Assembly: GCA_030549775.1 (NCBI GenBank)
Contig: CM060171.1
Span: forward strand, 146,588,859-146,652,858
Source of the DNA: Tamarix chinensis
Taxonomy: Eukaryota; Streptophyta; Magnoliopsida; Caryophyllales; Tamaricaceae
Length of the DNA stretch: 64,000 nucleotides
Reading direction: 5' to 3'
Under the pieces are notes generated by a model, which made no database searches, had not been told where the DNA came from, and worked only from the letters and a program-made list of their open reading frames with translations. Of the stretch, positions 10,712-23,475 are shown piece after piece (the first letter of the stretch is position 1; every line of letters starts with the position of its first letter). The position numbers and the translations under genes were made by a program.

Positions 10712-13700
10712 CTATATTGTATCGGCAAGCACACCGATTCCGCTGGAAGGATCCCAACCAGGAGGCTTGATATTAGGCCAATCACCACGGCATCCTAACC
10801 TTATATACAGACTCTTCTTACCTTCAAGATAACAAAAAAAAAATCATATTATTCAGCAGTACATAGCTATTAAACTGATTAGTCCTTGACATTTCCATGC
10901 TTTCACCATCACCAACCATAAAATAGTTCTAAAAATTTCTAAACTAGGCCAGTAAACGTCTAAGTTCATAAGTTGCTTATAATTCAGATAATAAATGTTT
11001 TCAACGTATTTAGAGAAATCTTAGTAAAAATGAGTTTTTCTTGACGTCAGGAGTAATATGAATGAGAGAACGCACATGGAAGCTTATTATTGTGAAAGAT
11101 AAGACAAGCAGAGCAGATGGTGGAATGGGTTCAGATCACTTGACCTAGAGTCAACTTTTACATATTTGTAGTGTCATGTCATCATTCAAAATTTGGTTAC
11201 AAGCCAATCATTTTGCAGGATAAAGTTGATTTGTTGTAGCTGTTGGTGCAGTCAGCTCAACATTCTTGTAGTTACTTCCATTCGTTCACAGTTTATTATC
11301 ATTATAACAAATCTTTTGTTTTACTATTACCAGTATGTATAGAAAATGAGTGTGATGGCTGAGATGGGGATAAGGATGGTAAGATATATGTTTAGATGCG
11401 CTAATTAGAAAATGTGGGGCTGTCCATGGATGTTTGCACAATGACTTCCAGAGAAACACTGGGACTAGCTCCAATAGAATATAACATAATCAAAGATGTG
11501 GGAAAGCAAGTGTAAGATTTAAAAGACCTGCAGATGCATTAGTTTGGGGTTGATAATAGTTAGAGTCCAGTAGCTCTCTGTTTTAAAATGGGGTTGCAAG
11601 GCCCTAGAAGGACACATACATGGATTTTAAGTATTGGATAACATGCGATATGGTTTTAGGTCTAATGCATCAGTGTTGATAGATTCATATAGTTGACTAT
11701 ATGGCTTGATCTAATCCAGTATAGTTTTAGATTGTGTTTATGCAATATTGCAATAGTTAACCATTAATTTCCTGAGATAATAATGCAAATGGTATTAAAG
11801 CTACATATCTGCATTTTGATATAGACTGGATCATTTGGAAATATGATAGTCATGCTTCATCATATGTTAGGATCAGTAAGATCGCATAACGTGCATTTAT
11901 ATTATCCAACTCAAATTTTGGTGTGTTCTGTTACTTGTTATCTAAAGTGTGGTTAGGTTGCCCCGCAAATGGGTAAAGCACATTGATATGGATTCAGACC
12001 ATAACTTTTCTTTGTTGAATGCTCTGATACCACAGTTCAAAATGCAGAGGACAAGCAAGAATAAGAAGAAAAGGGCCAAACGTGGGGTTACAGTGTATTT
12101 CTATTGATGATTATAACATGATTAAATTGATGTATGGTCTATAGTGGCAGAGAGCAGTTTTAATATAAAATACCTGGAAGCTTTTTATCAGACAGGATAA
12201 GCTGTTTCAGTGCCCTCAAGGAAGCTTGTGCTGCGGATTTAACATGATCCTTGTCCCAAGCACTCAGCTTGATAACAACATCTGCTTTTGCATAGGTTTT
12301 GCTACCATCATGGACTTGCCTTCTTGCTTCTTCTTTCGCAGAATCTTCATCTACTCATAGATTATAATAAAGAAAAATGCCAAAAATTACTACACAAGAA
12401 AGCAAAAGCAACAACTCTTTAGATTGTTTTTGTCATGCTGTACATGGTGTATTCTCTTAGCATGAGCCAAATGAAGCAGCTAAGAGATGAAATTAAAATA
12501 AGTGATCTACTATTTTGAAGTTTTCTATTCTCCTACCAGGAAATTCGTGACCCTTACCACTAATCTGCCATCGCAGACATGGTTAATAGCTAGTTTAGAT
12601 ACCTTGGATAGGAACACCCTCAAGATTTTGATTGCAAAAATTATCATGCGCAAGCTCAAAAGACCGAGGAGTACCAAGCCTAGCAGCTTTGAGCTTTCTG
12701 TTTTGTGACTTACCTAAATATCGTCGTATGGTACTTAATTTAGGCCAGATAATTGATCTACGACCAGGGCACTATAGTAGCAAAATGCATAGCAAGATTT
12801 ACACAACTTTCTTCCTGACTAGAGAATTCTAAAATCTTAATGAGTTTGCCATATCTAAACGGTATCTCTCTCTCACCGTAAATTATATAGTGTAATCGAT
12901 TACATAGTGAGTACTATGCAACCGGTGACACTTTTGCAAATATGAACAATATTTTTGGGCAGTTCTATATATATGTCCAAATTTCCTTTTTTAGATCTAC
13001 TAATATAGAATATCTTTAATTTGGCCCAATAAAAAAAATTATAAATTTTTTTCCTCCATAAATGAAGACTCACATTACTGAAATTGACATATAAAATAAT
13101 AATTTTTCAACAAAATATTTGATGGTCTTTCGGAAGCTCTTATAATGAAAATTTCCACCTTTTTGTTTGTTGTACAGATTTTTCAACAATTATACGATAA
13201 ATTTTCAACTATGTGAAGAATTTTCAACAACTATAATTGTTGTTGTATTTAATTTTCAACAACAAAGTGTTGATTTTTTAACAACTATGGAAATCATTTT
13301 TCATCATTGTTGTATGTTTATTTTTTGATTTTTCAACAATGGTCATAATAAAATTTTACCACTATAGTATTAATATTTCAATAGAGATGCTACACATTTT
13401 CAAGAACTCTTGTGATGATTTTACAACAAAATATGTGATGGTTTTTAAGAAATTTTTGTAATAAAATTTCACTAGATTTTTCAAATATTATATGATTTTT
13501 TCCATTAGTTATGTGGCGATCTTTTAAAAACTATATGGCGATTGTTATACATCAATATTGAAAGTTTACAATAATATTATATTATATTGGAATTTTAGTA
13601 CAATTCTATTAAAACATTTACTTTAACAACATATTTTCATACATAATTTTTTTTACGTGGACAATATATTAATATAAATATCTACATGTAAAAAAATTTC

Positions 13701-16700
13701 TCCAAAATATTTTGATATAATTATTTTATGTTTTAATTACTCAATTTAAAGATAATTTTATTTAAAAATGAACATAAAAATGCGGTTGCACAGTCGGTTG
13801 CATGATATACACACTACTCTCTCACTCTGTATGCATGTGTGTTTAGAGCTGACAAAAGTTGACCCGACCCAAACCTGACTTGACCCGGCACTAATTCGAT
13901 AATAATTAACCTGACCCGAATCCGACCCAACTTGTTTCCAACCCATGACTTATTATAGATCTGACCCGATATTGACCCGATCCGACGTTGATATGATTCA
14001 ATGTTGACCCGACCTGATATTGATCTGATCCGACATTGACCAGACTAGACATCAAAATTTATTATAATAATAATAATAGTAATAATAAATTACACATATT
14101 TTATAATTCATTTAAAACTTTTAAAAAATATAGTGTTTTATAAATTATACATATTTTTTTATACTTTTACCATAGACATCTTAATTTATTAATGATATTC
14201 TAATAAATTTTTCCACACAAAAATACAACATTAAGAAGTCATAATAATAATTTGATAAATAAGTAATCAAATAAATGATAATAAATGATAAATATCTTTG
14301 TTAGATTCAATTATGCAATGTTTTTTATTATTAAACTTTATAAATATCTTTAGTATTTACTTGTGAAAATAAAACGCATCTAATATTCTTATTTCATTTA
14401 TGTGTACTAGTAATCTTGTGATTGTCTCTAATATTTACAATGTAATAAATGATAATTATACATTGTATAGTCATGTTATGATCACCTTTATTTTATAAAA
14501 TTATATTTTTCTAAGTAATCAAATAAATGATAAATATTTTTGTTAGATTGAATCATGAAATATTTTCTTTTGTTAAAATTTATAAAGATATTTATTATTT
14601 ACTTGTGAATATAAAGCACATCTAATATTTTTATTTCATTTATGTGTACCAGTAATCTTATAATTGTTTCTATCATTTACAATATAATAAATAATAATTA
14701 TACATTGTATAGTCATATTATGATCACCTTTATTTTATAAAATTATCTTTTTTTAAGCAATCAAATATTTTAAGCAATCAAATAAATGATAAATATCTTT
14801 GTTACATTAGATCATGTAATATTTTTTATTGTTAAAATTTTAAATACCTTTATAATTTACTTGTGAAAATAATATTCTTGTTTTATTTATCTGTACTAGG
14901 AATCTTATGATTGTCTTTAATATTTACAATATAATAAATGATAATTACTTGGATCCAAATTTGACTCAACCCATCAAAACTCGACCCATCCAATTAACTC
15001 GTAACTACTAAAATCTAATCCATTAAATTGCACAAAATGACCCGACCTATCAAGTTAACCCAAAACAACTAGAACCCAATGGGACCGACCCGTCAAATTG
15101 TACAAAATGACCCAAACGAGCCGAGCCTACCTAGTCATGTTAACCAAAAAATAACCCGAAGCCAACCGAATTCTACCAGTCAAGTTAACCCGAAATGACC
15201 CAACCCGACCCGATTGCCACCTCTATGTGTGCCTACCATGTCACTTTTATGTAGAGATAAGAGCACGAATTGCTCGTAAACCAAGAAAATTTGTCCATAA
15301 ACCAACCAAAGAGCTACTATATACAAAGACAACTCTTGAATAAGCAATGCAGCACTATAGCAAAGAGAGATAATGGACACAGGCAGAGCAAAAGATAACA
15401 CCAATGACCCTCAAACTAAATTGTAAACTGCTCTTGGCCAGAGACTGGAAAGGTTATACAGCTAAAAGGATTTTTCAGGTCTTAAATATCTATGCCAGGT
15501 AACTAAATAATTGACCGTAGAATACCAATCAGCTCATTTGTTATTTCTCATATCTTATCACAAGAATGAATTGAACTATACTTTGACTGTGAAGAACTAG
15601 TTCCCTGATCAAGATCCTCTCTCAGAATTTTAGTGAGCAGAGGCTTGGGGTTTGAAAAAGGGAGTCACAGTGTATGGCACACATTTGAAGCTTTCCACTT
15701 CCAGCATAAGGAAGGACATATAAGGAGCTCTGTGATCACTTAGAACCACATCTAGCTTCAACTATCATAAAGTGAGATGTTGGCACAAGAAATTGCTTAA
15801 TGTGCAGGAAACATATGTGATTGTGCGATGGCATTCTCAAACCAACTTAGGCTCCTTTTGAACTATCAGTTTGATTTAAATTTATCTGATCAACCAAATA
15901 AAATAATACCAGTGTATGGGTGAAAATGTCAACATACATAATTTTCAGTAGAATTACCAAAAACAAAATTCAGTAGATTGAGGTACTAAGCACACCCTTA
16001 AGTATACTAAGCCATACATGTAAAAGATTGCAGCAATTGACTAAAAAACATACCTGTTGCGTCAGATTGTGACAGCCATACAGTAAATCCCGAATGAAGA
16101 TGTTGCCATTTGTCAGCCCTTCCAGCAGCTCCATTCTTCCCTCCTAATGTTGCAATAACAACACGGACATGGCTGCCACACCATGCAACTCATAACAATA
16201 TACTCAAGTGAAACTACAAGTACAATTGATGCCCGATAATTTACCTACTAAGGCTTTCTAAGACTGCTCTTTCTGCTTCTACTACAGAGTCAGATCCCTC
16301 TTCAGCTGCCCCTGGAATTAATTCATTACAGTTTTTATGAGATGCAAGAAATACTCTCCACAGGACATGACGCCCTCAGCTGAAGGGCACAAAAAGGAGT
16401 TCAGATAAGGTCCCTCATTTATTTATTTTTCATGTTGTCCACAATCACCAGGGTGAGGTGGTTAGTGCTGCAAGGCATCCCTTATCATGACTAGCATTGC
16501 AATAAGCAGGACATATTTCAATTTTGGCAATCTATGCTGATCAGCGTAGATGGTTCTGCTGAAGATGTTGATGCGGCTACACATCATGCATACCGCAGTT
16601 AAGATCAACCTTGTAAGAAGACATTCCTTTTGGTATTGCTTTCCCCTTTCTCATTGTTTCTGCTGGCGGTGATAGTACAAGGAAGTGGGGGTGGGAGGAG

Positions 16701-19700
16701 CTACAAAGCTTGTCAAGGATATTACAAGCAGTAACACAGAGTTAAACACTTCTCTTCTGATAGAATGAACAGAGGGAGAACTTGAGGTCCTAGAAGACAG
16801 TAAGGTGCTATTCTCCTCGTCTTATTTTTCAAACTTATTAGATTAGCAAAATTTTCATAATAACAAAAAGAAAAAAATAATGATAATAATTATAAGGATG
16901 ATATTAATGATAACAATAAAAATAATTCTAATAATAAAAATATTAAATATTACATTAATAATGGTAAAATAGTCATAATAACTCATTGATAATTTTAGTG
17001 ATGGAATATAATAGAAGTATACGCAGCAATCAATACGAAATAAATCAAAACAGTAAACAATACTTTCAAAATCCGATGTTGTGCCGTGATCGAGTATCAC
17101 TGCCGTGAAGTGAAATTTGGCCGGACTCCAGTGCAAATCCCTTCTCGACCAGTTCACCCCCAAGGTTAGCACAATACCTTAGATCCCGTGCACTCGAGAT
17201 AGAAGGAATGGAACTTGCAGAATCAATGTCCAGGATTTGTGAAAAATAGAAGAGAGCGAGTTCGGAGGAAGTGTTCAAACCCAAGCATAAAAAACGCAAC
17301 AGAAGAAGACCAAGAAAACTGATCAAAAACCGTTCAAAATTTCAGTAAAAAGAGAGATTCAGCCCATCTGAACAGTAAACCACCCACCCCCACGCCCGGC
17401 CTGAACTGGACGGGCAGGCGGTGGCGGCATGGGCATGTGGTATATAATCCAGCCTTTCACCCAAACAAAACATCCTAAGCTCATTAACTCAAACTAACCA
17501 TGTGGTGAGGGAATATAAAAACTGAACAAAACAAAGTTTGCCCACCAATGTGGGACTTTGAAGAAGAGCCAACAGCAGCTTCAGCAATGCTGAATGCTCT
17601 GCCATTGCTCCAACATTTAGTTCAAGTAGGTTAGATTACGACAGATAAGATCAACTCTACAAAAATAGGTCGAGGAGAACAGGCCCTACGCATTGAAAAT
17701 AGAGATAATGTGGGTGCACTAGTAACTATATGCAATATGTTCTGTTTGGTATGCGGAAGGTATACTTTAAATTTCCCATGATAAATGAAATGTCACCAGA
17801 CAAAAGCAGTTTCTATTAGCTGACAACAACCAAAGACCTCTAATGTACAAGCTCCTCTATTTTTGACAAGGGATTTGGGGTGAACTAAAACACGATTCTA
17901 GGAATGCAAGAATCAAATAAGTAGAAAACTTGTAGCAGCTATGCACCGACACCTGACACTGACCAGTAAACTTGAGCTGTTTTTTCCATAATCATGAGTC
18001 ACTATTAACTGCTTTATATCTCAATCAATAAAAAGACCTGCTGAGTTACTTCTCTTTATGAATTAACAAGAAAGAATTGACAATTTTATCAATAGCACAA
18101 TATCTCATTGATGTAAAAAAAATAGATGCAATAAAGAAACTCACAGTTTTCAACGCTTTTCTTTGAAAATGTTTCCAGCACCCTCTTCGTATCAAGTGGA
18201 GTGTAGCTGAGAAACATGTCAGCCAATTTAGCAAATTAGAAATGAGGAGCACAGAAAAAGCCAAGAGGCATCTTCAATGTGCAGTATATATTGTATATGC
18301 CTCTATTAAAATACACTTTAAATCTGCTAAAAATAGAGAAGGAAAAGCTAGAGTTGCCTGCTTAGGCACCCAAGATCACCATATCCAAATTGGAGGTCAG
18401 GAACAAGTAATGGACCAATTGAAAGTTTGTCCTGCTCTGAGATCCTTAACTGAGACAGTTTAGCTTAGTTAGTCACATAGAAATGCCATCCATTGAAGCA
18501 TAGATCAAGGATTGATATATATCTAAGATGAGTCCTCTCTTGATGGAATGGAACTTTGGTTATTTCTTCCAGTATTCCATTTTACACGCATCCAAATGAC
18601 ATTAGATAATCAAGTCCATTAATGCAACTTCAAGGGGCCACCATAAGTGCAAATCTCTGAAAAGAGATCGAGAGTGCTAGGTCAAAAAAGCTTTAGTAGA
18701 TTATCCAACTCCATCAGAAAGTAAAGAAAGATACACTATATTAAAGTGCAAAGTCTTCCGGATTGTCAGACAGCACTGCTCAACTAGAAGAGGAGAGCAA
18801 AACCTTGGTTGTTCTTAAATCTTGAATACTCAAAAGACTTGGTCCTATCTTTCAAAGCACGAATGTCAATCCGTGTCAAAAATTGGTTTGTGTTTTTATT
18901 TTTTCCCTTGACCGGTCTCCCTTCTGCATTTCAATAACCCATTTAGTGGTAGGAATAACATGCAGGAGAGGTGATCATACACCTTCACTTACTTAAGATG
19001 TAACATGTTTTGAGGTGATCATCCAAAAGGGACATTAGTTTCCAATCAACACCTACCCTCACGGCCTCATCCTCTACCTCCCAAAAAAACTGCAGCTCAG
19101 CTAACATCTAATGGACGTCTCCCCTTGACCAGTTACCTCCCTTGTATCAGAAGATCATCAGAGGAGGAAAAGTAATTGTGGTCTAAAATCTTGATCTAAC
19201 AAAATATGTGGATCAGGTACTCACAAAGCTACGTATAACCTAGACAAAGCTTCTTGCCCAAAGTTTTTTGGTAAATGAGCTAAAACAGAGAATGTAGCAG
19301 GAAATACCAAGGATAAACTTAAATACACGCATAAATATCATCTTATTGTAGCAGCATAACATATTTCCAGAATAGTCTGGGAAACCTGAAAGAAAGAATA
19401 CGATTCATACCCAAGCCCAATAGCAAGTTCTTGAGCAACCTTCTGGTTTATTTCAGTTGATTCTCCAACCAAGTAGATTGAAGTACCTTTCAACAGCTGC
19501 GTTACACCAAGAGTCAGGGACTCCCAAGACTCCACTATGCCGGGCCATGCCAGCTCTGGATCATGTTTTCTCATATTAATAACAAGCTGACCATCGTCCA
19601 GGTACCTGATAAAAGTAAATATAGTTCAAGCCACGAGCCATAGCAGGTTAATAAAATTACAAAAAATTTGTTTCAGAGACCATATTGTTTCACCAGGCTT

Positions 19701-20694
19701 TATTCTGTCATATAGTTGCTTAGTATCCATCAGTATCGCCAGAGATCCAGAGCGCCTTACTCCAACAACCAAACAGGTTCCATCTGCATCCACATGTATG
19801 TCTTTGGAACTTGGCGTCTCCATACCTGCAAGTTGTAGTCTCAATTCCACCTCATACGATCCATCGTGGAACTGAAATATATTTGACGCATAAGTGCACG
19901 GACAAATATCTAGAGCAATCAATCATACACAACCCAAAATTTCTAGAAGGGAGCCAGAGCAGACAAATTATGTCATGGCCTAGAGGAGTTCTATACATGC
20001 ACTCCTTCCAATCTTCAATTCATAGCCAACCCCCCGCTACTCACTTAAAACATGAATACCATATCCTACTGAATACAGGAGAATATTTATCCTAAAACGC
20101 TATGAGGTCGGGTCGGGTCGGGTCATTCGGGTATTGCATATTTCCTATTTCTTGAGTTGAATAAAAACATGCTTGTTTCTCAATTAAGCGCCGATAAATT
20201 TGCACTTAAAGACGAAGTAGTTCATCATGAAGTTGTACAGATTGGCGCCAATACAAGCGTAACACAATATTAATCTTTATAAAGCACAAGTATATCAAAT
20301 TCCAAACTAAGGTCTCTAACTGCAGCTAAATGCAAGGCTACTTCAATTACTTTTGAAAGCAGCCACTATAATGAGTCGGAATCAGAAGATTGGGGTTATA
20401 GGGTAAGATGATATCTGTCCAACAATAGGAACAATGAAGAAGAAGGTTAGTAACAGACTTTAATGCAAATTCAACTACCTCATACTGTGTTGTATTTGGG
20501 GAAAACGTGGAAGCAGAGCTGCAACAAACGGGACTGATTCTCCCGCCTTGTTTCGAGACCAGACGAGGAGTTGGGACCAACTGATTAATGAAGGACTTAA
20601 AGATGCCAGAATTTGAAACAAAAACGGAAGTTTTCGAAAGAGGAAATGGGAAGGTTTTCACAGATTTTAGGGATACAGGGCAAAGAGTAGCCAT
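10712..20694 (-). CDS. SKL2: SKL2-like protein: plastid-targeted CS domain plus inactive shikimate kinase fold (8 exons)
   Basis: Read directly, the coding exons on the minus strand are 20694-20479, 19871-19681, 19605-19411, 18206-18145, 16311-16245, 16172-16054, 12350-12174 and 10821-10712. All seven introns are GT-AG, the frame is continuous and the product is 378 aa. Residues 1-72 are rich in Ser/Thr/Lys and poor in acidic residues, as in a chloroplast transit peptide. Residues 73-160 form a CS (p23/alpha-crystallin-like) domain (EVELRLQL, KPGETIW, WPGIVESWESL). The rest has a shikimate-kinase fold, but at 179-191 the ATP loop reads IYLVGESTEINQK, so the GxGK[ST] Walker A is missing. The domain order and ending (GCRGDWPNIKPPGWDP) match plant SKL2, about 387 aa in Arabidopsis as I recall. 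Shikimate kinase activity is therefore not expected, and the in vivo role is unknown. The start is the first in-frame ATG, with a TAA stop shortly upstream. Confidence 0.93.
13090..13520. repeat. Degenerate repeat field of ATTTTTCAACAA motifs
   Basis: The words TTTTCAACAA, TTTTCAACTAT and TTTTTAACAACTATG recur about ten times at irregular spacing of 20-40 bp in A/T-rich DNA within intron 6. The origin is not recognised. Confidence 0.5.
13836..15233. mobile_element. hAT-type non-autonomous element, 1.38 kb (13844-15225), in SKL2 intron 6
   Basis: The left terminus TAGAGCTGACAA (13844) and the reverse complement of the right terminus, TAGAGGTGGCAA (15225), form imperfect inverted repeats. Subterminal GACCCGACCC-type runs lie at both ends. 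The flanking 8-mers are TGTGTGTT and TGTGTGCC, six of eight identical, as for an old hAT target duplication. The A/T-rich interior contains a threefold tandem repeat and no transposase. Confidence 0.72.
14261..14946. repeat. Tandem repeat inside the intronic element, unit about 255 bp, 2.7 copies
   Basis: Copies start at 14261, 14513 and 14772, each with A-A-G-T/C-AATCAAATAAATGATAA. They share the internal blocks TTTATGTGTAC and CATTGTATAGTCAT. The third copy is shortened. This arrangement enlarged a MITE-sized element. Confidence 0.85.
16840..17600. mobile_element. Probable TE-derived segment in SKL2 intron 4 (type uncertain)
   Basis: An (AAT)n-rich tract (16875-16960) is followed by a segment of more balanced base composition (17060-17460), unlike the surrounding intron, and by CACCAATGTGGGACTTTG at about 17543-17560, a phrase common in plant Ty1/copia LTR promoter regions. 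The segment ends near AGCCAACAGCAGC. I could not define both termini or a target duplication. An ORF across it on the minus strand (16855-17172) is not conserved with the gene and is spliced out. Confidence 0.35.
20101..20140. repeat. (GGTCG)n short repeat in SKL2 intron 1
   Basis: GGTCGGGTCGGGTCGGGTC followed by ATTCGGG resembles subterminal repeats of the intron-6 hAT element. It may be a relic of one, but no second terminus was found. Confidence 0.4.
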
Positions 20695-21073
20695 AACCGC
20701 TGTGACCGTGTCCAATTAGGATGGAGGGGAGCGGTCGTTTTTTGCTTATCCGTTGATCTTGACATTTCCTCCGGTTGGTTGTTGTCAAAAGCATGTTCTC
20801 TATGGTTACTTTTATCGATGTGAAATGATAAGAAAATTTAATGTGTTATTATTTCTATTTACTATTATTAATATCATAATTAGCATTATTTTTATTATCA
20901 CAATTAGTTTGATGATTATTATCATTAAGTTTTTTATTATTAAACTTTGATTGATTTGATGTGGAAAATTATAAAAATAAATTATACTATTCAACATATG
21001 CACAAATAAAATATGAATTATTGGTGTCAAGGTAAGTTATTATTCAGTTGACAATTTAATTTGATAAGTAATA
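20695..21073. other. 5' region of SKL2: presumed 5' UTR and promoter, then A/T-rich DNA
   Basis: The first bases upstream of the start codon (20695-20780) are less A/T-rich than the flank and end in a TAA in frame with the CDS, consistent with a 5' UTR. From 20830 to 21030 the sequence is mostly ATT/AAT repeats. I do not see a clear TATA box at a confident distance. Confidence 0.4.
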
Positions 21074-21341
21074 CTCCTTTTCTTTTATAATATAATACTT
21101 ATAATTTTTTACAATTTACTAAATAATCCGACGCCTATTATAAAATACATGATATGTTTTATTAACAATCTTACCCTCTATTCTCATTGATAATTACAAA
21201 TAAATATAGAGTATTAATTAAAGGGGTATAATTAAAGTAGGGTTATATTTTTGAATTTAATTCCTAAGTTTCTAAAATTTATTACTCCTTAATTCGTGTA
21301 CCTAAAAATTGCATGTATTTTGTTATGAAGTTAATGGAGTA
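21072..21341. mobile_element. Possible Stowaway-like MITE, 266 bp
   Basis: TA followed by CTCCTTTTC at 21072-21082 pairs with ATGGAG followed by TA at 21334-21341. The CTCC/GGAG ends inside TA repeats, the high A/T content and the length fit Tc1/mariner Stowaway MITEs. The inverted repeats are short here, so the call is moderate. Confidence 0.45.
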
Positions 21342-22039
21342 ATATAGTTTTGTTTGACAAACTATGAATAACTAATAAAGGTTAATTTATTATATTAATT
21401 GGTAGTTGATAACATAATGTATTAACTAATTTGACTAGTGAATAATATTCGTTATTTATATAAAAGTGTTTTGTAATATTTACTGATAGTGGTAGCTATT
21501 AGAATATTAAAAGTTTAAATGGCTTTAAGAATACTAATTCTAAATAAGTTAATCCAAAACACTCATTTTATAAGGTTTTTTAAATAATTTTTTCATCTCA
21601 AATTGCTAATATATATATAAACTTCACCATTGTGTATTTTGGAAAATTATGTCATGTTTTGCCTTATTTTTCAAATTATACACTATGGGTGGAGTCCCCC
21701 CAATATATGCCACCTTATTTTGGTCCATGAATACATTATGCCCATCTATCTAAAATTCCATCAACTTTGGTTGTCACATTTTGGTTTAAATGGAAACTTT
21801 GTCCTAAAGTAACCAACATACCCCATTTTAAGCCCACATCCCCTATTCCATCATACTTCGATAATATTCCTATTTTAAACCCAAAGTATCCCAAATACCC
21901 CAAAATAAAAACTCAATTGCCATCCAATTCTCCATATTTTAAAAATAATAATATAAATTTACCAAAATAATCTTTATAGTAAAAATACTATAATGACTAA
22001 TTTCACTCATCCAATGACCACATTGCTCACAACCCCTAT
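21342..22039. other. A/T-rich spacer upstream of the LINE; no gene seen
   Basis: No coding sequence, RNA gene or complete element was recognised. CTCACAACCCCTAT at 22026-22039 may be the 5' copy of the LINE target-site duplication. Confidence 0.4.
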
Positions 22040-22086
22040 TTCTCCCTCCTAAAACTTATTAATCTCCATAACTGCACCATTAAAAG

Positions 22087-23475
22087 ATGAAAAAACATTC
22101 TCAACAGTTAAAATTCTCATTGATGCACCGTAATGACATTTCAGGTGACAGCCGTAATGATGGTATTAATATCCTTGATGCGAATTTGTGTGGGAACTCT
22201 ATGGACAAGATTGAATTACATGATCCTTTTCCATACCCTAATTCTATTACTCATCCTTCAAATTCACCCCCTGCAACTGTTGTATTGCTTGAAACGGGTG
22301 TTAATTGCATTGACACTAACAGTTTGCCTATTTATCATTGAATCATGCTGCACCAAGTGTAGGGACTGGATCTGATGTTGCTATGACTAATCCTGATCAA
22401 AATCAATTTCATTATCAACCTAGGACTGCCATAGGTGGTTCATGGAGGGATAGAGTTACTTCTAATTGTAACCCTCATCAATGTATGCCTTTAAATTATA
22501 TGCCTCCACATATTGAAGAGGGGTAATTGTGGTAAGGAGGAAGTGGATAAGGAGTTAGAGGAATGGTGGCATACTTTGATAGGTTATGCCTATGGCCAGG
22601 ATTTAACTTCTAATCAAATGGTGGTTTTTGTTAGAACTCAATGGAATCGTGTGGTGCCCCCCAAAATCATTTGCCATGATGATGGCTTCTTTCTGTTTAA
22701 ATTTGATTATGTTTTTGATTGTGATTGGATTTTATCACATTATTGGTCCTTTTATAGCAAACCATTAATCCTTAAAAGATGGCAAAGGAAGCTAAAACTT
22801 TTAAAGTCTAAATTGCAATTTTTTCTATTATGGGTTAAACTCCCTCAGCTTCCTTTAGAGTATTGGTCTTCCGAATCCTTAAGTATGATTGCTAGTTCAA
22901 TAGGTTCCCCTATTTGCACTGATGCTATCACTTACAGGAAGGATATGATTGCTTACCCTATGGTGTTGGTGGAAGTTGATATTACGAAGCCTTTGTGTGA
23001 GCCTATTCTGATTAGAGATCCTAATGGCTCTCTTATTACTCAGCCTGTTCTATTTGAATGGAAGCCATCATTCTGTCATCACTACCTTGACCATTCTCAT
23101 AATGATCAAAACTACTATAAACTCCATAAAAAACCTGTGTTTGCTGAAGCTAAAGTGCAACAAGAATGGAAGATTGTCAGGGACAGAAGGCATGCTGCTG
23201 TTTCTAAGGATGAATCTCCTAATGAAGGGATTCAAAAGCCCGAGAAAATGGATTATGGACCTGAATCAGTGAAAAATCATAGGAATTCTATTGTGTCATC
23301 AAAGGTTACTGACTCCATACCTTCTGCTCTTTTTAACAGTGACAGAAATGTCAATAGGTTTCAAGCACTCACTGATTTTAATGTCCTTGACTATTCTCAT
23401 GATCAAGTTTCTTTCCTGGGTCAGAATAAAAAACTGACAGGGCACCTTCATGATCTAGGAGATCATGCTAGCTAG
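22087..23475 (+). pseudogene. LINE ORF1 (DUF4283 nucleic-acid-binding protein), frameshifted
   Basis: Plant L1 ORF1 proteins bind the element RNA and form the particle with ORF2. Here the reading frame starts at ATG 22087, hits a stop at 22339-22341, continues in another frame to about 22527 and returns to the first frame until the TAG at 23473-23475. The central part (about 22540-23060) has the DUF4283 signature: GYAYGQDLTSNQM, ARTQW-like VRTQWNRVVPPKI, GFFLFKF and the SFYSKPLILKRW block. The C-terminal part is polar and unconserved. No CCHC knuckle is evident. The stop overlaps the ORF2 start by 11 bp. The two frame changes make it non-functional. Confidence 0.82.

Larger units (their letters stand above)
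12351..16053 (-). other. Intron 6 of SKL2, 3.7 kb, expanded by repeats
   Basis: The donor (GTATG at 16053) and the acceptor (ATGAGTAG ending at 12351) join two conserved exons. The intron contains a degenerate TTTTCAACAA repeat field (13090-13520) and a 1.38 kb hAT-type element (13844-15225). The short ORFs inside it are not genes. Confidence 0.85.

Noticed and set aside
12896..13835. Possible inverted-repeat element bounded by ATGCAACCG words
   Set aside because: ACTATGCAACCGG near 12916 and the inverted CGGTTGCATGAT near 13795 share only about 9 bp, and I found no target duplication or consistent termini.
16855..17172. 105-codon ORF overlapping SKL2 on the same strand
   Set aside because: It lies wholly in intron 4 between two well-supported exons and partly translates an AAT repeat. 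It is TE-derived at best.
20713..20715. Upstream start (TTG) for the SKL2 protein
   Set aside because: It is not an ATG. The first in-frame ATG is at 20694-20692 and gives a typical MAT.. transit-peptide start, with a stop codon just upstream.
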